DNA from: Nostoc sp. FACHB-152
GTDB taxonomy: Bacteria; Cyanobacteriota; Cyanobacteriia; Cyanobacteriales; Nostocaceae
Direction: 5' to 3'
NCBI RefSeq assembly: GCF_014697475.1
Contig: NZ_JACJRV010000077.1
Location: 1-33,480 of the forward strand
DNA length: 33,480 nucleotides
Part shown: one piece after another, positions 7,811 to 15,863 of the stretch
Position numbering within the stretch: position 1 is the first letter of the stretch
Layout of the letters: each line of letters starts with the position of its first letter
Translations under genes and position numbers: made by a program
The notes under the pieces: generated by a model
What the model was told of the DNA's origin: nothing
The model's input: only the letters and a program-made list of their open reading frames with translations
Database searches by the model: none

Positions 7811-8704
7811 ATGTCTCCTATTGAAATAGCCCAAATCATCGAACAGATTAAACAAGAAATAGAAGTTGACGCATCGGGTAAAGCTAAAGCCAGCATCAGA
7901 GCAACTGCAAGACTGGCAGGAGTTGATGAAAAAGCGATTCGCCATACGCTAGAGAACGCGGAACAAAAACCTTCCAAATTAGCCCTAATGCTTATACAGC
8001 ATGGTTTTCAATCTGCGGAACTAAAAGAGTGGAAAACAAATGGGATTCCCGACATAGCGATCGCAATCATCATAGAATACTACGCCTTTGAAGCTGGCAG
8101 GTATTGTAACCCACAAGCAAGATTGGTATGCCGTTCATTCAACACTATTGGTATCCGAGCCTGGATTCAAGAAAAGTTGGGCTGGACAAAGAAAGAGCAG
8201 CAACCCGAACAACCACCCACCCCTGCCCTGCCTCCAGTGGAACAACGTTTGCAGACTTTAGTGGAAGCGATGAAAACTTTAGCTGACCTCACCGGGGGCA
8301 AACTCAATCCATATATTGAACAGCATTTCAAAGACTTTGCCGCAAACCTTTTGTCTGAACATAACAGGCAAGCACTTTGTGGGACTTCTGAAAAATGGAT
8401 GGGCGTGGTGAACTTTGCAGAAATTGAGCTTGGCAAGAAAGTACCTCTGCACGGTTCGCACTATCGTGGGCATTTAGGTACTTGGGTTCGCACATTTTAC
8501 CCACACCTGGGAGATCGCCAAGAAAATCGTTTGGTCAACGGCACTCAACAGTCAGTCTACATCTACGCTTGTCATGACCCTGCGATCGCTTCGGGATTAA
8601 CTAAAGCAATTGAGGAGTTCTTTGCACATCCGAACCCAACAGCAGCACTAAGGCAGGCTGGGGCTTTCAGTAATAAGAAGGGGATGAGATTAGTCAAAAA
8701 GTAA
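7811..8704 (+). CDS. Antirepressor-like protein of cyanobacterial mobile DNA, 297 aa
   Basis: ATG at 7811 with no strong ribosome site. Residues about 20-125 resemble the conserved region of phage/plasmid antirepressor-type proteins common in cyanobacteria: SIRATARLAGVDEKAIRHTL (helix-turn-helix), GIPDIAIAIIIEYYAFEAG, then NTIGIRAWIQEKLGWTK. A Pro/Gln linker (about 130-145) leads to a second part with ELGKKVPLHGSHYRGHLGTW and TQQSVYIYACHDPAIASGL, which I do not recognise. The family link is from motif memory only. The last codons (VKK stop) form the first copy of a repeat that recurs twice downstream. Confidence 0.65.
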   Translation: MSPIEIAQIIEQIKQEIEVDASGKAKASIRATARLAGVDEKAIRHTLENAEQKPSKLALMLIQHGFQSAELKEWKTNGIPDIAIAIIIEYYAFEAGRYCNPQARLVCRSFNTIGIRAWIQEKLGWTKKEQQPEQPPTPALPPVEQRLQTLVEAMKTLADLTGGKLNPYIEQHFKDFAANLLSEHNRQALCGTSEKWMGVVNFAEIELGKKVPLHGSHYRGHLGTWVRTFYPHLGDRQENRLVNGTQQSVYIYACHDPAIASGLTKAIEEFFAHPNPTAALRQAGAFSNKKGMRLVKK

Positions 8705-9026
8705 AAAGCGATCGCACATTGATGGTACGTGCTTAAGCATTCATTCGTTAGTGTATCAGTTTTTCTTTTTACGGCTAAAAATCTTTTGAGATGACTGTAT
8801 GGCAACAGTCAAAAAGTAAAAAGCAACCGCACACCAAACAGCAGCGATTGCAAGAGGACATCTTGAATATTTAGTGATTCACCATTGCCACCCAAATTCC
8901 GCATTTTTCCAAGAACTAAAACAATCATCCAGATACACGATCACTACTCTTTCAAATTCAGGAGAACGATATGCCTAGCTTTGGGCAAATAATTAGCACT
9001 ACTCAAAAAGTAAAAAGCGACCGCAC
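8693..9026. repeat. Three copies of a 24-26-bp repeat after the antirepressor-like gene
   Basis: The core TCAAAAAGTAAAAAGCGACC or its HIP1 variant ending GCGATCGCAC occurs at 8693-8718, 8808-8833 and 9003-9026. The first copy includes the stop codon of the gene ending at 8704. After copies one and three a second shared block, TATCAGTTTTT, appears (about 8755 and 9083). GTAAAAAG at 8701-8708 is complementary to CTTTTTAC at 8765-8772. The region 8705-9158 contains no gene I can support and looks like repeated copies of a gene 3' end plus spacer. Confidence 0.75.
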
Positions 9027-9158
9027 TCCTATTTGAATGAGATCGCTGTCTGGTTGTAATTGTGCCGAATCTAATCTTAGGCTATCAGTTTTTGTTTTAA
9101 CTACTCAAGCACCGGATAACACTAACCCTTGACTCAAATCAAAGCAACCCAAATAAAT

Positions 9159-9755
9159 ATGCAACAACTCACATTATTTCCTGAATCCACACCAACCCTA
9201 CCCGTCACCTACTACCCAGAATTCTTGTCCATCCAAGAAGCAAACGAACTTTACCAGCATTGTTTACAACTGCAATGGCAACAGAATCACATCAGAATGC
9301 TGGGGAAGACAACAGATGTGCCTCGGTTGGAGTGCTTATACGGTGACAAGGGCTGCAATTACTACTATTCCAAAAGCGTACTGCTCAAACCCCTACCCTG
9401 GACTGATCAACTGGCCGAACTGCGAGACAGAATTATCGCATTCACAGGCTATAACTTCCGCATCGTTATCGGCAACCAATATCGTACAGGCTCAGATTCC
9501 ATCGCGTGGCATTCGGACAATGACTCATCAATGGGACTAGATCCGGCGATCGCGTCAATCAGTCTTGGTGCAACACGCAAATTCCAGATTAAACCGATAG
9601 GTGGCCGTCCCACTGACTTTTGGTTGGAACACGGCAGTCTGCTTTTGATGCACCCAGGATGTCAGTCTACTCATGTGCATCAGGTTCCGAAGACGACCAA
9701 AGTTGTTCGGACGAGGATCAATCTGACGTTCCGACCACACGTTGGAGGTAAATAA
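9159..9755 (+). CDS. AlkB-type Fe(II)/2-oxoglutarate dioxygenase
   Basis: 198 residues from the ATG at 9159; a TTG at 9129 would add ten residues of no family likeness. AlkB enzymes oxidatively remove alkyl groups from DNA or RNA bases. The metal site is present: H118 and D120 in IAWHSDND and a downstream His in HVHQVPKT (H174). The 2-oxoglutarate/substrate arginines are in RTRINLTFR (R186, R192). The typical ISLGATRKF strand and the N-terminal entry (LTLFPESTPTLPVTYYPEFL) also fit. Length is normal for a bacterial AlkB homologue. Here it is a stand-alone gene between unknown plasmid genes, so protection or modification of the element's nucleic acid is a plausible but unproven role. Confidence 0.9.
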   Translation: MQQLTLFPESTPTLPVTYYPEFLSIQEANELYQHCLQLQWQQNHIRMLGKTTDVPRLECLYGDKGCNYYYSKSVLLKPLPWTDQLAELRDRIIAFTGYNFRIVIGNQYRTGSDSIAWHSDNDSSMGLDPAIASISLGATRKFQIKPIGGRPTDFWLEHGSLLLMHPGCQSTHVHQVPKTTKVVRTRINLTFRPHVGGK

Positions 9756-9934
9756 TTATGATTCTCTCTCATCATGTATAATACCTTCGCTTAGTTCACT
9801 TGTACTACTAACAAGGAATCAGCAATCAGAATTTCATACAACCAAATAACACCAAAATACTGTGCCATCGCTTATCTAAACCTCTCGAATATAACAACTC
9901 AACTTGATTTATTTTTACCTTCAAGGAGTCCTAT

Positions 9935-10345
9935 ATGGTCAAAGTTAAACGTCGTCTATCAGAGCCGAACCCTATAGACCCCAATCTTACCTCTGCTCAA
10001 ACCGAGATGGAAAAATTGGAGGCGTGGATTAGAAATTTTGTCCTTTCATTTAGTCTAGGCAAGTTACGAACTGTTCTGTCAGGAGCTAAATTCTTACGGC
10101 AACCTGGTGGGGCATTGCAACTTAATCCATTCAAAGTCGTTTCTGGTTTGGCAATTATTATTACTTGTGATACTTGGAAGGATTACAAACTGCTTGTTGC
10201 AAAAAATAGACAACTCGCTTACAAAATCCGAAAGCTAGACCCAGAAGTTGACCTGTTAATGTTGCTGTCGCCTGACTTCTCCATCATGGAAGTCACAGTC
10301 ATAAAAACTATGGAAGAACTTGTAATCTTAGACTTTTTTAGGTAA
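9935..10345 (+). CDS. Hypothetical protein, 136 aa
   Basis: ATG at 9935 with AAGGAG nine bases upstream. The N-terminus is basic (VKVKRRLSEPNPIDPN), then a helix (TEMEKLEAWIRNFVLSFSLG), an alternating hydrophobic stretch (FKVVSGLAIIITCDTWKDYK), a basic helix (LLVAKNRQLAYKIRKLDPE) and a final strand pair (LLMLLSPDFSIMEVTVI). There is no confident membrane helix. It lies directly upstream of the replication gene, separated by a hairpin. Family unknown. Confidence 0.65.
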   Translation: MVKVKRRLSEPNPIDPNLTSAQTEMEKLEAWIRNFVLSFSLGKLRTVLSGAKFLRQPGGALQLNPFKVVSGLAIIITCDTWKDYKLLVAKNRQLAYKIRKLDPEVDLLMLLSPDFSIMEVTVIKTMEELVILDFFR

Positions 10346-10400
10346 TTGCTCAAGGGACAAAGATTGATCCTTAATACCTTTTCTTACAAAGTCAAAACAT

Positions 10401-10453
10401 TTGCTCCCGGACGCTCTTGTACACTGTTCTCTTCTGTTTTAAACCGGGAGCAA
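10401..10453. repeat. Perfect 10-bp inverted repeat between two genes, possible terminator or origin element
   Basis: TTGCTCCCGG at 10401-10410 pairs perfectly with CCGGGAGCAA at 10444-10453, leaving a 33-nt loop. TTCTGTTTTTTG follows immediately, so it could act as a terminator for the gene ending at 10345. Because it lies just upstream of the replication gene, a role in replication control is also possible. The intergenic region 10346-10538 is a natural candidate for origin sequences, but no iterons are visible in it. Confidence 0.6.
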
Positions 10454-10538
10454 TTCTGTTTTTTGTAATCAAACTAAATGACCATGTTGTTACACAACAA
10501 ACGATTCCTCTTCATTCACTTTCAACGGGTAAAAGGTT

Positions 10539-13500
10539 ATGGGAGAAGCTAAACGCCGCCGTCAATTAGACCCCAACTACGGCAAGGCTCAAATGTCCGA
10601 TATTTCTCAACCAACTACTGATAATCAGATCAACGAACAATCACAAAATCAGATTGCAAATATCATCAGTAATTACCAACAACTCACAAAACCTGATCTC
10701 AATTTACTGCCACTACCCAAGCCCAATAAAACTCATCACACAAACATTATCGATGCAGATCAATGCTCGAATCATCAACTATCACCAAGACATTGGCACG
10801 AATGGGTAGTCAATTCCGCAGTTGACCCCACAATCACCACTCTCAATGTCCGTTCTTTAGAAGGAGATGAAATTTACGAGTATCTAACGTATGCTCTACC
10901 CCCAACCGCTAGACGCAACGATGGGCGATTGCGAGATGGTGAATTGAGACGATACGCTCACATAAACAGCGCATGGTGGTCAAGTGGACTCGACCCTCAC
11001 AACAACTGGCTTCCGATGGAGTGGGGTCGTATGAAACCCGATACTCCTCGATTGGAATGGGATAAAAACACCAACGCGGAAATTCAAAAAGTAATTAAAT
11101 ACGAATCCCCAGCAAAAACTCCCAATCGCGTCACGTATTTTAGAGTTCCCCTGCATATCTGGCAAAAAATATCTCTTCGTTATGATGTTCCAATGCCCGA
11201 AAACATCGTCATCACACCAGAAGGGGAAGCCATCGGTTTTTGGGCTTGGGTAATGGCACATCCCCAAATTCCTCTATTTCTTACAGAAGGAGAAAAAAAG
11301 ACAGGTTGTATGCTGTCCTTGGGCTATGCGGCGATCGCACTGCCGGGGATTTGGAACGGTCGAGTGGGCAAAGAAGACTTCGAGCGACTGCATCCCGATT
11401 TAGTCCCAATGGCGCAAGACGGTAGAAAATTCGTCATCTTGTTTGACTACGAAACCAAGCCCAAAACCCAATGGCAAGTTTTTCAAGCCATACGTCGTAC
11501 TGGCAATACTATCATCGATTTGAATTGCGAATGCGTTGTTGCATTGTTACCAGGGCCAGAAAAAGGAATTGATGATTGGGTTGTCGCATTGAGCAGCAAA
11601 GCCGAAAAAGCCGTCGCCACCATGATTGCTGATGCCTTAACCCTAAGCGAATATTGCCAACGGTTTTTCTACAAGCAGCCCAGAGGTTTGAAGAAGTACA
11701 AACCCGATATTACTGTCAATACCCGCTACTTATCCCAAGCCATCCATACATTACCAAAATCAGGGGTAGTATGTTTGGCTTCTGATATGGGAACAGGGAA
11801 GACCGAACTCTTGGTCACTCTCAGGAAAGAAAACCCCGATCTCAGTTTTTTGAACAACGGGCATCGGGTAAGTCTGTTAAAAAACCTCAGCGATCGCCTA
11901 AAGACGGCAATGTATTCTGCTTTAGCATCTGGGGATTGGGCAAAGGCCAAAGCTCTCAGTATCACTGTAGACTCTTTGTACAAGATGGCGAATAATTTGC
12001 AAGCTTATGACGTTCTATTTATAGATGAAGCTTGTCAATATCTGGCTCACTTGCTCAAATCCAAAACCTGCAAAGAACACCGGGGAGCTATCTTAGAAGT
12101 ATTAGAATTCTTAGTCTACAATGCCAAATTGGTTGTTTTAGCAGATGCCCACTTAGATGATTTGACCATCGACTTTTTCATGCGGATGCGACCCCAAGGA
12201 GAACAACCATACATTATCAAAAACGAGTATCGCTCTGGTGGTCGTCAAGTGTACTGGTATGAAAGCCCCAACAGTAGTGCAATTGTTGCCGCATTCCACG
12301 CACAACTTTTGTTGGGCAAGAAAGTGATGCTGGTCAGCGATTCTAAACGTTTCATCAAAAAGTTGGAAAGAGCATTGAATGGGCTTGAGGCATTAAAAGG
12401 TGATGATACACCAGAGTCAGACGAAGATAAACAGTTGCGAATTTGGACAATTCATTCGGAAAATAGTGGCAGTGACGAGAATGTTTACTTCATTCGGGAG
12501 ATTAATACCGCCATCAAAGATATCGATGCTTTATTAGCTACCCCCAGTCTTGGTACGGGTGTTGATATTTCTGCTTATCATTTTGATGCTGTGTTTGGTG
12601 TATTTCATGCTGTTTCGCAATCAGCCACCGAATGCGCTCAACAGTTGTGGCGATATCGTCCTAACGTACCGATGCACGTTTGGGTTGCACCTCATCCTCC
12701 CTTTGGTTATGCCGAAACTAAAGCCCGTCATATTAAGGAGAAAATTCTCCAGAAGAATGAAATGACGGCTTTCTTAATCCGCATCGACAAAGAAACGGGC
12801 GCGCGTGGTGCAGAGAAAGATTGGGCATTGGATACTTCTTGTCAGATTGAAGCACAGCGAAACTGGTCTATCAACAATTTACGTGCCGACTTGCGATCGC
12901 TCCTGGTGGAAATGGGCAATACGATTGTGCCAGCCGGTGATACTCCTGATGAATGGGCGGCTCGTTGGATGAAAGCTGCGGGGAATGCTATTGATCAGGA
13001 GCATTATCAAAAAGTAGCCAATGCCAAGGATATTGATAGAAAAACGTACACATCTAGACAACACCAAGATTATCTCAAGCCAGAAGAGGCATTAGAATGC
13101 GAGAAGTTCCGCATTCAGGATACTTACGGGATGACTGTCACTCCTGAATTAGTCGAGAAAGATGATGGTGGGCGGTTGATTAAAAAGTTAACTGCACTCG
13201 AAGGAATTTTAGCTTCCCCAAGGGAGGTTATTACCGACGAACACGGGCGAGAAGTCCTTACGCCACCTGATGTGGTTGCACAACGAGATAAATCCGAGCG
13301 AGATCGCCTACCCATTTGTACCGACTGGGGCAATCACTCCACATCCTGGTTAATACGTCATCGTTTAGGACTACAGGCGATATTGATGGACTTGATGGCC
13401 GGGTTGGAGATTATCGGGAACGAACCTACTCTGGCAGCAATGGCAGATTTCTCCAAGCGCAATGTGCCACATATTAAGGGTATCCTCAATTTGACCATCC

Positions 13501-14033
13501 CACTTGATGAATCTCCCATATGGATTTTGAGCCAGTATCTTTCGCAACTTGGTTTGTCTACCATATCAAGACGACCTTATGAGAATGGCGTGCGGATTCG
13601 GTATTATCGACTCAACCAAGAAGATGTGGCTTTTGCGAAGCAGGTTTTAGAGTATCGGCAACGGCAGCGTGAGGAGAAAGAGCGAAGACGGCAGGAAGAA
13701 CAAGCACTTCAGGCAGCTTATGCAGCTAGAATGCAGACTATGTATGGCATCAATGCTCCGTCCAACCCCCCCGTTAATAAAAATGGAAGTAATAATTGGG
13801 GGGGTGTGGACGGACAAGAAAACCCCATATATTTATGGTGGAAGCAGGTTAAAACTTATACTGCAAGGTTCATGGAACGGTTAGGAATTGGGGTTGATGC
13901 AGTCAAAGAGTTTTTAAGTTCCCTAACTCCTGATGAGCGATGGGGTGTGATGGTGCAGATGGAAGAAAATGAACCCCAAATGTTTGGCCAATTGGTGGCA
14001 CAGGCTCCCGATTGGATGCTGTGGATGGGGTGA
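10539..14033 (+). CDS. Plasmid replication protein, CyRepA1-like
   Basis: 1164 residues, ATG preceded by AAAGG. CyRepA1 proteins replicate small and large cyanobacterial plasmids and combine a primase-like N-terminal half with a helicase-like half. Visible parts: basic start ([11 protein letters not shown]); a DUF3854/Toprim-like region with LTEGEKKTG (E250, E252) and a following FVILFDYE acidic motif; Walker A DMGTGKTE at 416-423; Walker B LFIDEACQ with D496-E497; further helicase-type motifs ([10 protein letters not shown] and [13 protein letters not shown]). A Gln/Glu/Arg-rich helix ([20 protein letters not shown]) precedes a variable linker and a C-terminal domain ending [12 protein letters not shown]. 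It appears intact. This gene is the main reason to read the window as plasmid-derived. The exact family label was not verified by search. Confidence 0.88.
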   Translation: MGEAKRRRQLDPNYGKAQMSDISQPTTDNQINEQSQNQIANIISNYQQLTKPDLNLLPLPKPNKTHHTNIIDADQCSNHQLSPRHWHEWVVNSAVDPTITTLNVRSLEGDEIYEYLTYALPPTARRNDGRLRDGELRRYAHINSAWWSSGLDPHNNWLPMEWGRMKPDTPRLEWDKNTNAEIQKVIKYESPAKTPNRVTYFRVPLHIWQKISLRYDVPMPENIVITPEGEAIGFWAWVMAHPQIPLFLTEGEKKTGCMLSLGYAAIALPGIWNGRVGKEDFERLHPDLVPMAQDGRKFVILFDYETKPKTQWQVFQAIRRTGNTIIDLNCECVVALLPGPEKGIDDWVVALSSKAEKAVATMIADALTLSEYCQRFFYKQPRGLKKYKPDITVNTRYLSQAIHTLPKSGVVCLASDMGTGKTELLVTLRKENPDLSFLNNGHRVSLLKNLSDRLKTAMYSALASGDWAKAKALSITVDSLYKMANNLQAYDVLFIDEACQYLAHLLKSKTCKEHRGAILEVLEFLVYNAKLVVLADAHLDDLTIDFFMRMRPQGEQPYIIKNEYRSGGRQVYWYESPNSSAIVAAFHAQLLLGKKVMLVSDSKRFIKKLERALNGLEALKGDDTPESDEDKQLRIWTIHSENSGSDENVYFIREINTAIKDIDALLATPSLGTGVDISAYHFDAVFGVFHAVSQSATECAQQLWRYRPNVPMHVWVAPHPPFGYAETKARHIKEKILQKNEMTAFLIRIDKETGARGAEKDWALDTSCQIEAQRNWSINNLRADLRSLLVEMGNTIVPAGDTPDEWAARWMKAAGNAIDQEHYQKVANAKDIDRKTYTSRQHQDYLKPEEALECEKFRIQDTYGMTVTPELVEKDDGGRLIKKLTALEGILASPREVITDEHGREVLTPPDVVAQRDKSERDRLPICTDWGNHSTSWLIRHRLGLQAILMDLMAGLEIIGNEPTLAAMADFSKRNVPHIKGILNLTIPLDESPIWILSQYLSQLGLSTISRRPYENGVRIRYYRLNQEDVAFAKQVLEYRQRQREEKERRRQEEQALQAAYAARMQTMYGINAPSNPPVNKNGSNNWGGVDGQENPIYLWWKQVKTYTARFMERLGIGVDAVKEFLSSLTPDERWGVMVQMEENEPQMFGQLVAQAPDWMLWMG
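13757..13814. repeat. Inverted repeat inside the replication gene linker
   Basis: TCCGTCCAACCCCCC at 13757-13771 is nearly complementary to GGGGGGTGTGGACGGA at 13799-13814. The stem falls in the low-complexity linker of the replication protein ([20 protein letters not shown]), where insertion of a small palindromic repeat would be tolerated in frame. Confidence 0.6.
13995..14015 (+). repeat. Left copy of a 21-bp direct repeat (replication gene tail)
   Basis: Twenty-one bases from GTGGCACAGG to CCGATTGG inside the last codons of the replication gene recur exactly at 17445-17465. The homology continues imperfectly through the stop codon. The two copies bracket the EamA/MocR cassette. Confidence 0.9.
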
Positions 14034-14047
14034 ATTTTTGAGTTGGG

Positions 14048-14179
14048 TTAAAGCTCTTGATCTAATTCACTAAGTACATTTGCTAAATCTCTTGCCCCAT
14101 GAAATACCCGCAGAATCTCAATCCTAGTCTCCTCAATCCGATAAAAAATCAAATAATCCTGAAAATCCTTGACAGTGAG
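14048..14179 (-). pseudogene. C-terminal fragment of a ParE/RelE-type toxin
   Basis: The minus-strand frame ending at TAA 14050-14048 reads VKDFQDYLIFYRI, then TRIEILRVFHGARDLANVL. This is the C-terminal half of ParE-type toxins, with the conserved YLIFYR strand and the VLHGARD-like end. The N-terminal half is missing; sequence upstream switches to an IlvE fragment. Only about 43 residues remain and no antitoxin gene is next to it. ParE toxins poison gyrase in plasmid maintenance, so this is probably a relic of an older stability module. Confidence 0.75.
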
Positions 14180-14396
14180 CGTCTAATCGGAACAGTAAAA
14201 TGCGATTAGGGTTATTTGATGCTGGCAATCCGCGAATTCCACCCAAAACAGCTGTCCCATAATGAAGTGCATGAGTAGCAATCGAAATTTGAGCTTGAGC
14301 GAAGGGGAGAAAACGTCCTTTCAAATATGCCTGCGGTAGAAAAGAGGACGCAGTTGCTTGGGTGTCGTTAGTTGCTTGAGTAATAATAGATTTCAT
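14168..14396 (-). pseudogene. N-terminal fragment of branched-chain aminotransferase (ilvE-like)
   Basis: An ORF from ATG 14396 reads FLPQAYLKGRFLPFAQAQIS, IATHALHYGTAVLGGIRG, then NRILLFRLDAHCQ. This is the highly conserved N-terminus of class IV branched-chain amino acid aminotransferases (about 300 residues when complete). After about 76 residues it runs out of frame into the ParE-like fragment, the two meeting at about 14168-14179. The PLP lysine and most of the enzyme are absent, so it cannot be active. A small ORF of 87 codons remains open to 14133. Confidence 0.85.
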
Positions 14397-14505
14397 CTCG
14401 TGATAGTCTACTTTTTCATAATTGGGCTTAACTCTCCCCAGTTTAGTTAGGGGATTCCCAGTAAATACTTTGCTCTAGGATGTTTGTTGTATAATTAATC
14501 ACTTG

Positions 14506-15426
14506 TTAAATCGCTCGTTTAATTAATGCTTTTTTTCCCAGAGCGATACTGGTAATTACGATACCAGAGGCTACCAGCATTGATAGTGTAATTTGTTCGT
14601 CTAGCAATAAATTAGAGAAGATAATAGTCAAAAACGGTTGTAGTAGCTGGAGTTGGCTAACCCTGGCAACACCAGAGATGCCCATACCGTGATACCAAGC
14701 AAAGAAGGCGAGGAACTGGCTGAAAATGCTGAGATAACTAAAACCTAGCCAAGCACTCCATGAAGCTACTAATGGGTGTTGAAAAACTGTGTAGCTCACA
14801 GGAATCAGCAAAATCGGCAATGCAATAACTAAAGCCCAACAAATTACTTGCCATCCGCCTAAAATCTGGGCTAAATGTCCTCCTTGGGCATAGCCAATCG
14901 CAGCTGCAACTACTGCACCTAACAAAATTAAATCTGCCATTTGGATTTGACCAGTACCAGAGGTAAAAGCAAACAAAACAACAGTCGTACTACCGAAAAC
15001 ACTAGCAAACCAAAACTGAGCCGAAGGACGCTCTCTACCTTTAATTGTGGCAGCAATAGCCGTTGCTAAAGGAATCAGCCCAATCACTACTGCACCATGA
15101 GTTGCGGGTAATTGTTGCATTGCCCAAGCTGATAGCAATGGAAAACCTAAAACTACCCCACCAGTCACTACCAGTAAGCTGCTCCAGTATTTACTGTGTG
15201 GTAAAGGTTGGCGAGTCACCCATAAAACAAGCACTGCCAAAATAGAAGCAACAACCGCACGTCCCAGACCGACAAAAGTTGGAGAGAGGTCAACAACAGC
15301 AACACGAGTTGCTGGTAAAGTCAGGCTAAATCCCAATACACCCAAAAAGCCATACCCTAGTCCTAGCGTTTCTGGATGAATGCGATAAATGTTGGTTTTT
15401 TGCACCAGTCCTGGCTTATTTAACAT
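14506..15426 (-). CDS. EamA family (DMT) membrane exporter
   Basis: I place the start at the ATG at 15426 (306 residues), which overlaps the end of the upstream gene by 11 bases; longer starts add an unlike N-terminus. About ten hydrophobic helices arranged as two halves match the drug/metabolite transporter superfamily: first half with LGRAVVASILAVLVLWVTRQ and AMQQLPATHGAVVIGLIPLA, second half with QFLAFFAWYHGMGISGVARV and LLLDEQITLSMLVASGIVI. Such proteins commonly export amino acids or metabolites. The divergent MocR-type regulator, with operator copies in between, probably controls this gene. Intact. Confidence 0.9.
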   Translation of the reverse strand: MLNKPGLVQKTNIYRIHPETLGLGYGFLGVLGFSLTLPATRVAVVDLSPTFVGLGRAVVASILAVLVLWVTRQPLPHSKYWSSLLVVTGGVVLGFPLLSAWAMQQLPATHGAVVIGLIPLATAIAATIKGRERPSAQFWFASVFGSTTVVLFAFTSGTGQIQMADLILLGAVVAAAIGYAQGGHLAQILGGWQVICWALVIALPILLIPVSYTVFQHPLVASWSAWLGFSYLSIFSQFLAFFAWYHGMGISGVARVSQLQLLQPFLTIIFSNLLLDEQITLSMLVASGIVITSIALGKKALIKRAI

Positions 15427-15643
15427 AATATTGTGTTTCAATCCAGATTCGCATTTCAGCTTCAGAACCAAAACAAGCACTACGTCCAGTCATCGGGTCA
15501 TAAGCGTGCCAAGAGCAATCCCCATTAGCAACTGGAGTTTGCCAAACTTGTAATTGAGAACTGGTTGTCATGAATCTAACTAAATTGTGCCAAGCTTGAG
15601 CAAGTTTTAATTCCAGTAGCGGCCATCTATCAAATATCTTCAT
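15416..15643 (-). CDS. Small hypothetical protein coupled to the EamA exporter, 75 aa
   Basis: ATG at 15643 preceded by AAAGGA; the stop lies at 15418-15416, so its last 11 bases overlap the start of the EamA gene. The sequence has a helix (LLELKLAQAWHNLVRFMTTS) and an aromatic/charged C-terminus with WHAYDPMTGRSACFGSEAEM. No family recognised for certain. It looks like a small soluble cyanobacterial protein. The overlap implies co-expression with the exporter, both read away from the MocR gene. Confidence 0.7.
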   Translation of the reverse strand: MKIFDRWPLLELKLAQAWHNLVRFMTTSSQLQVWQTPVANGDCSWHAYDPMTGRSACFGSEAEMRIWIETQYYVK

Positions 15644-15736
15644 CAGAATTATCCTTTTTGGCTGATTCGAGCATCCGATATTTTTTAGATTCGCTGATTA
15701 GCGTCTCTATGAGAAGGTACAGATTTATCCACTTTT

Positions 15737-15797
15737 AACTAGTACAGTCACAGGATTTTCAACTGTTCTAGTTAAAATCAACTCAACTGTACCAGTT
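15737..15797. promoter_or_regulatory. Three-copy 12-bp operator between MocR gene and exporter operon
   Basis: The motif ACTGT(A/T)C(T/C)AGTT occurs three times: inverted at 15737-15748 (AACTAGTACAGT), direct at 15762-15773 (ACTGTTCTAGTT) and direct at 15786-15797 (ACTGTACCAGTT). The two direct copies are 24 bases apart, about two helical turns. Arrays of direct and inverted sites in the divergent intergenic region are characteristic of MocR/PdxR-type regulators, so this is the likely binding site of the neighbouring regulator. Confidence 0.8.
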
Positions 15798-15863
15798 CAG
15801 GCGAAGAAAAATCTTTTATATTGCCTATAGCCCTGAGTTATCTTTTGAAAAAACAAACGCACT

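Noticed and set aside
14133-14396. An intact 87-residue protein from the IlvE start
   Set aside because: The first 76 residues are a piece of a ~300-residue enzyme and the end is out-of-frame ParE-type sequence, so it is recorded as debris.
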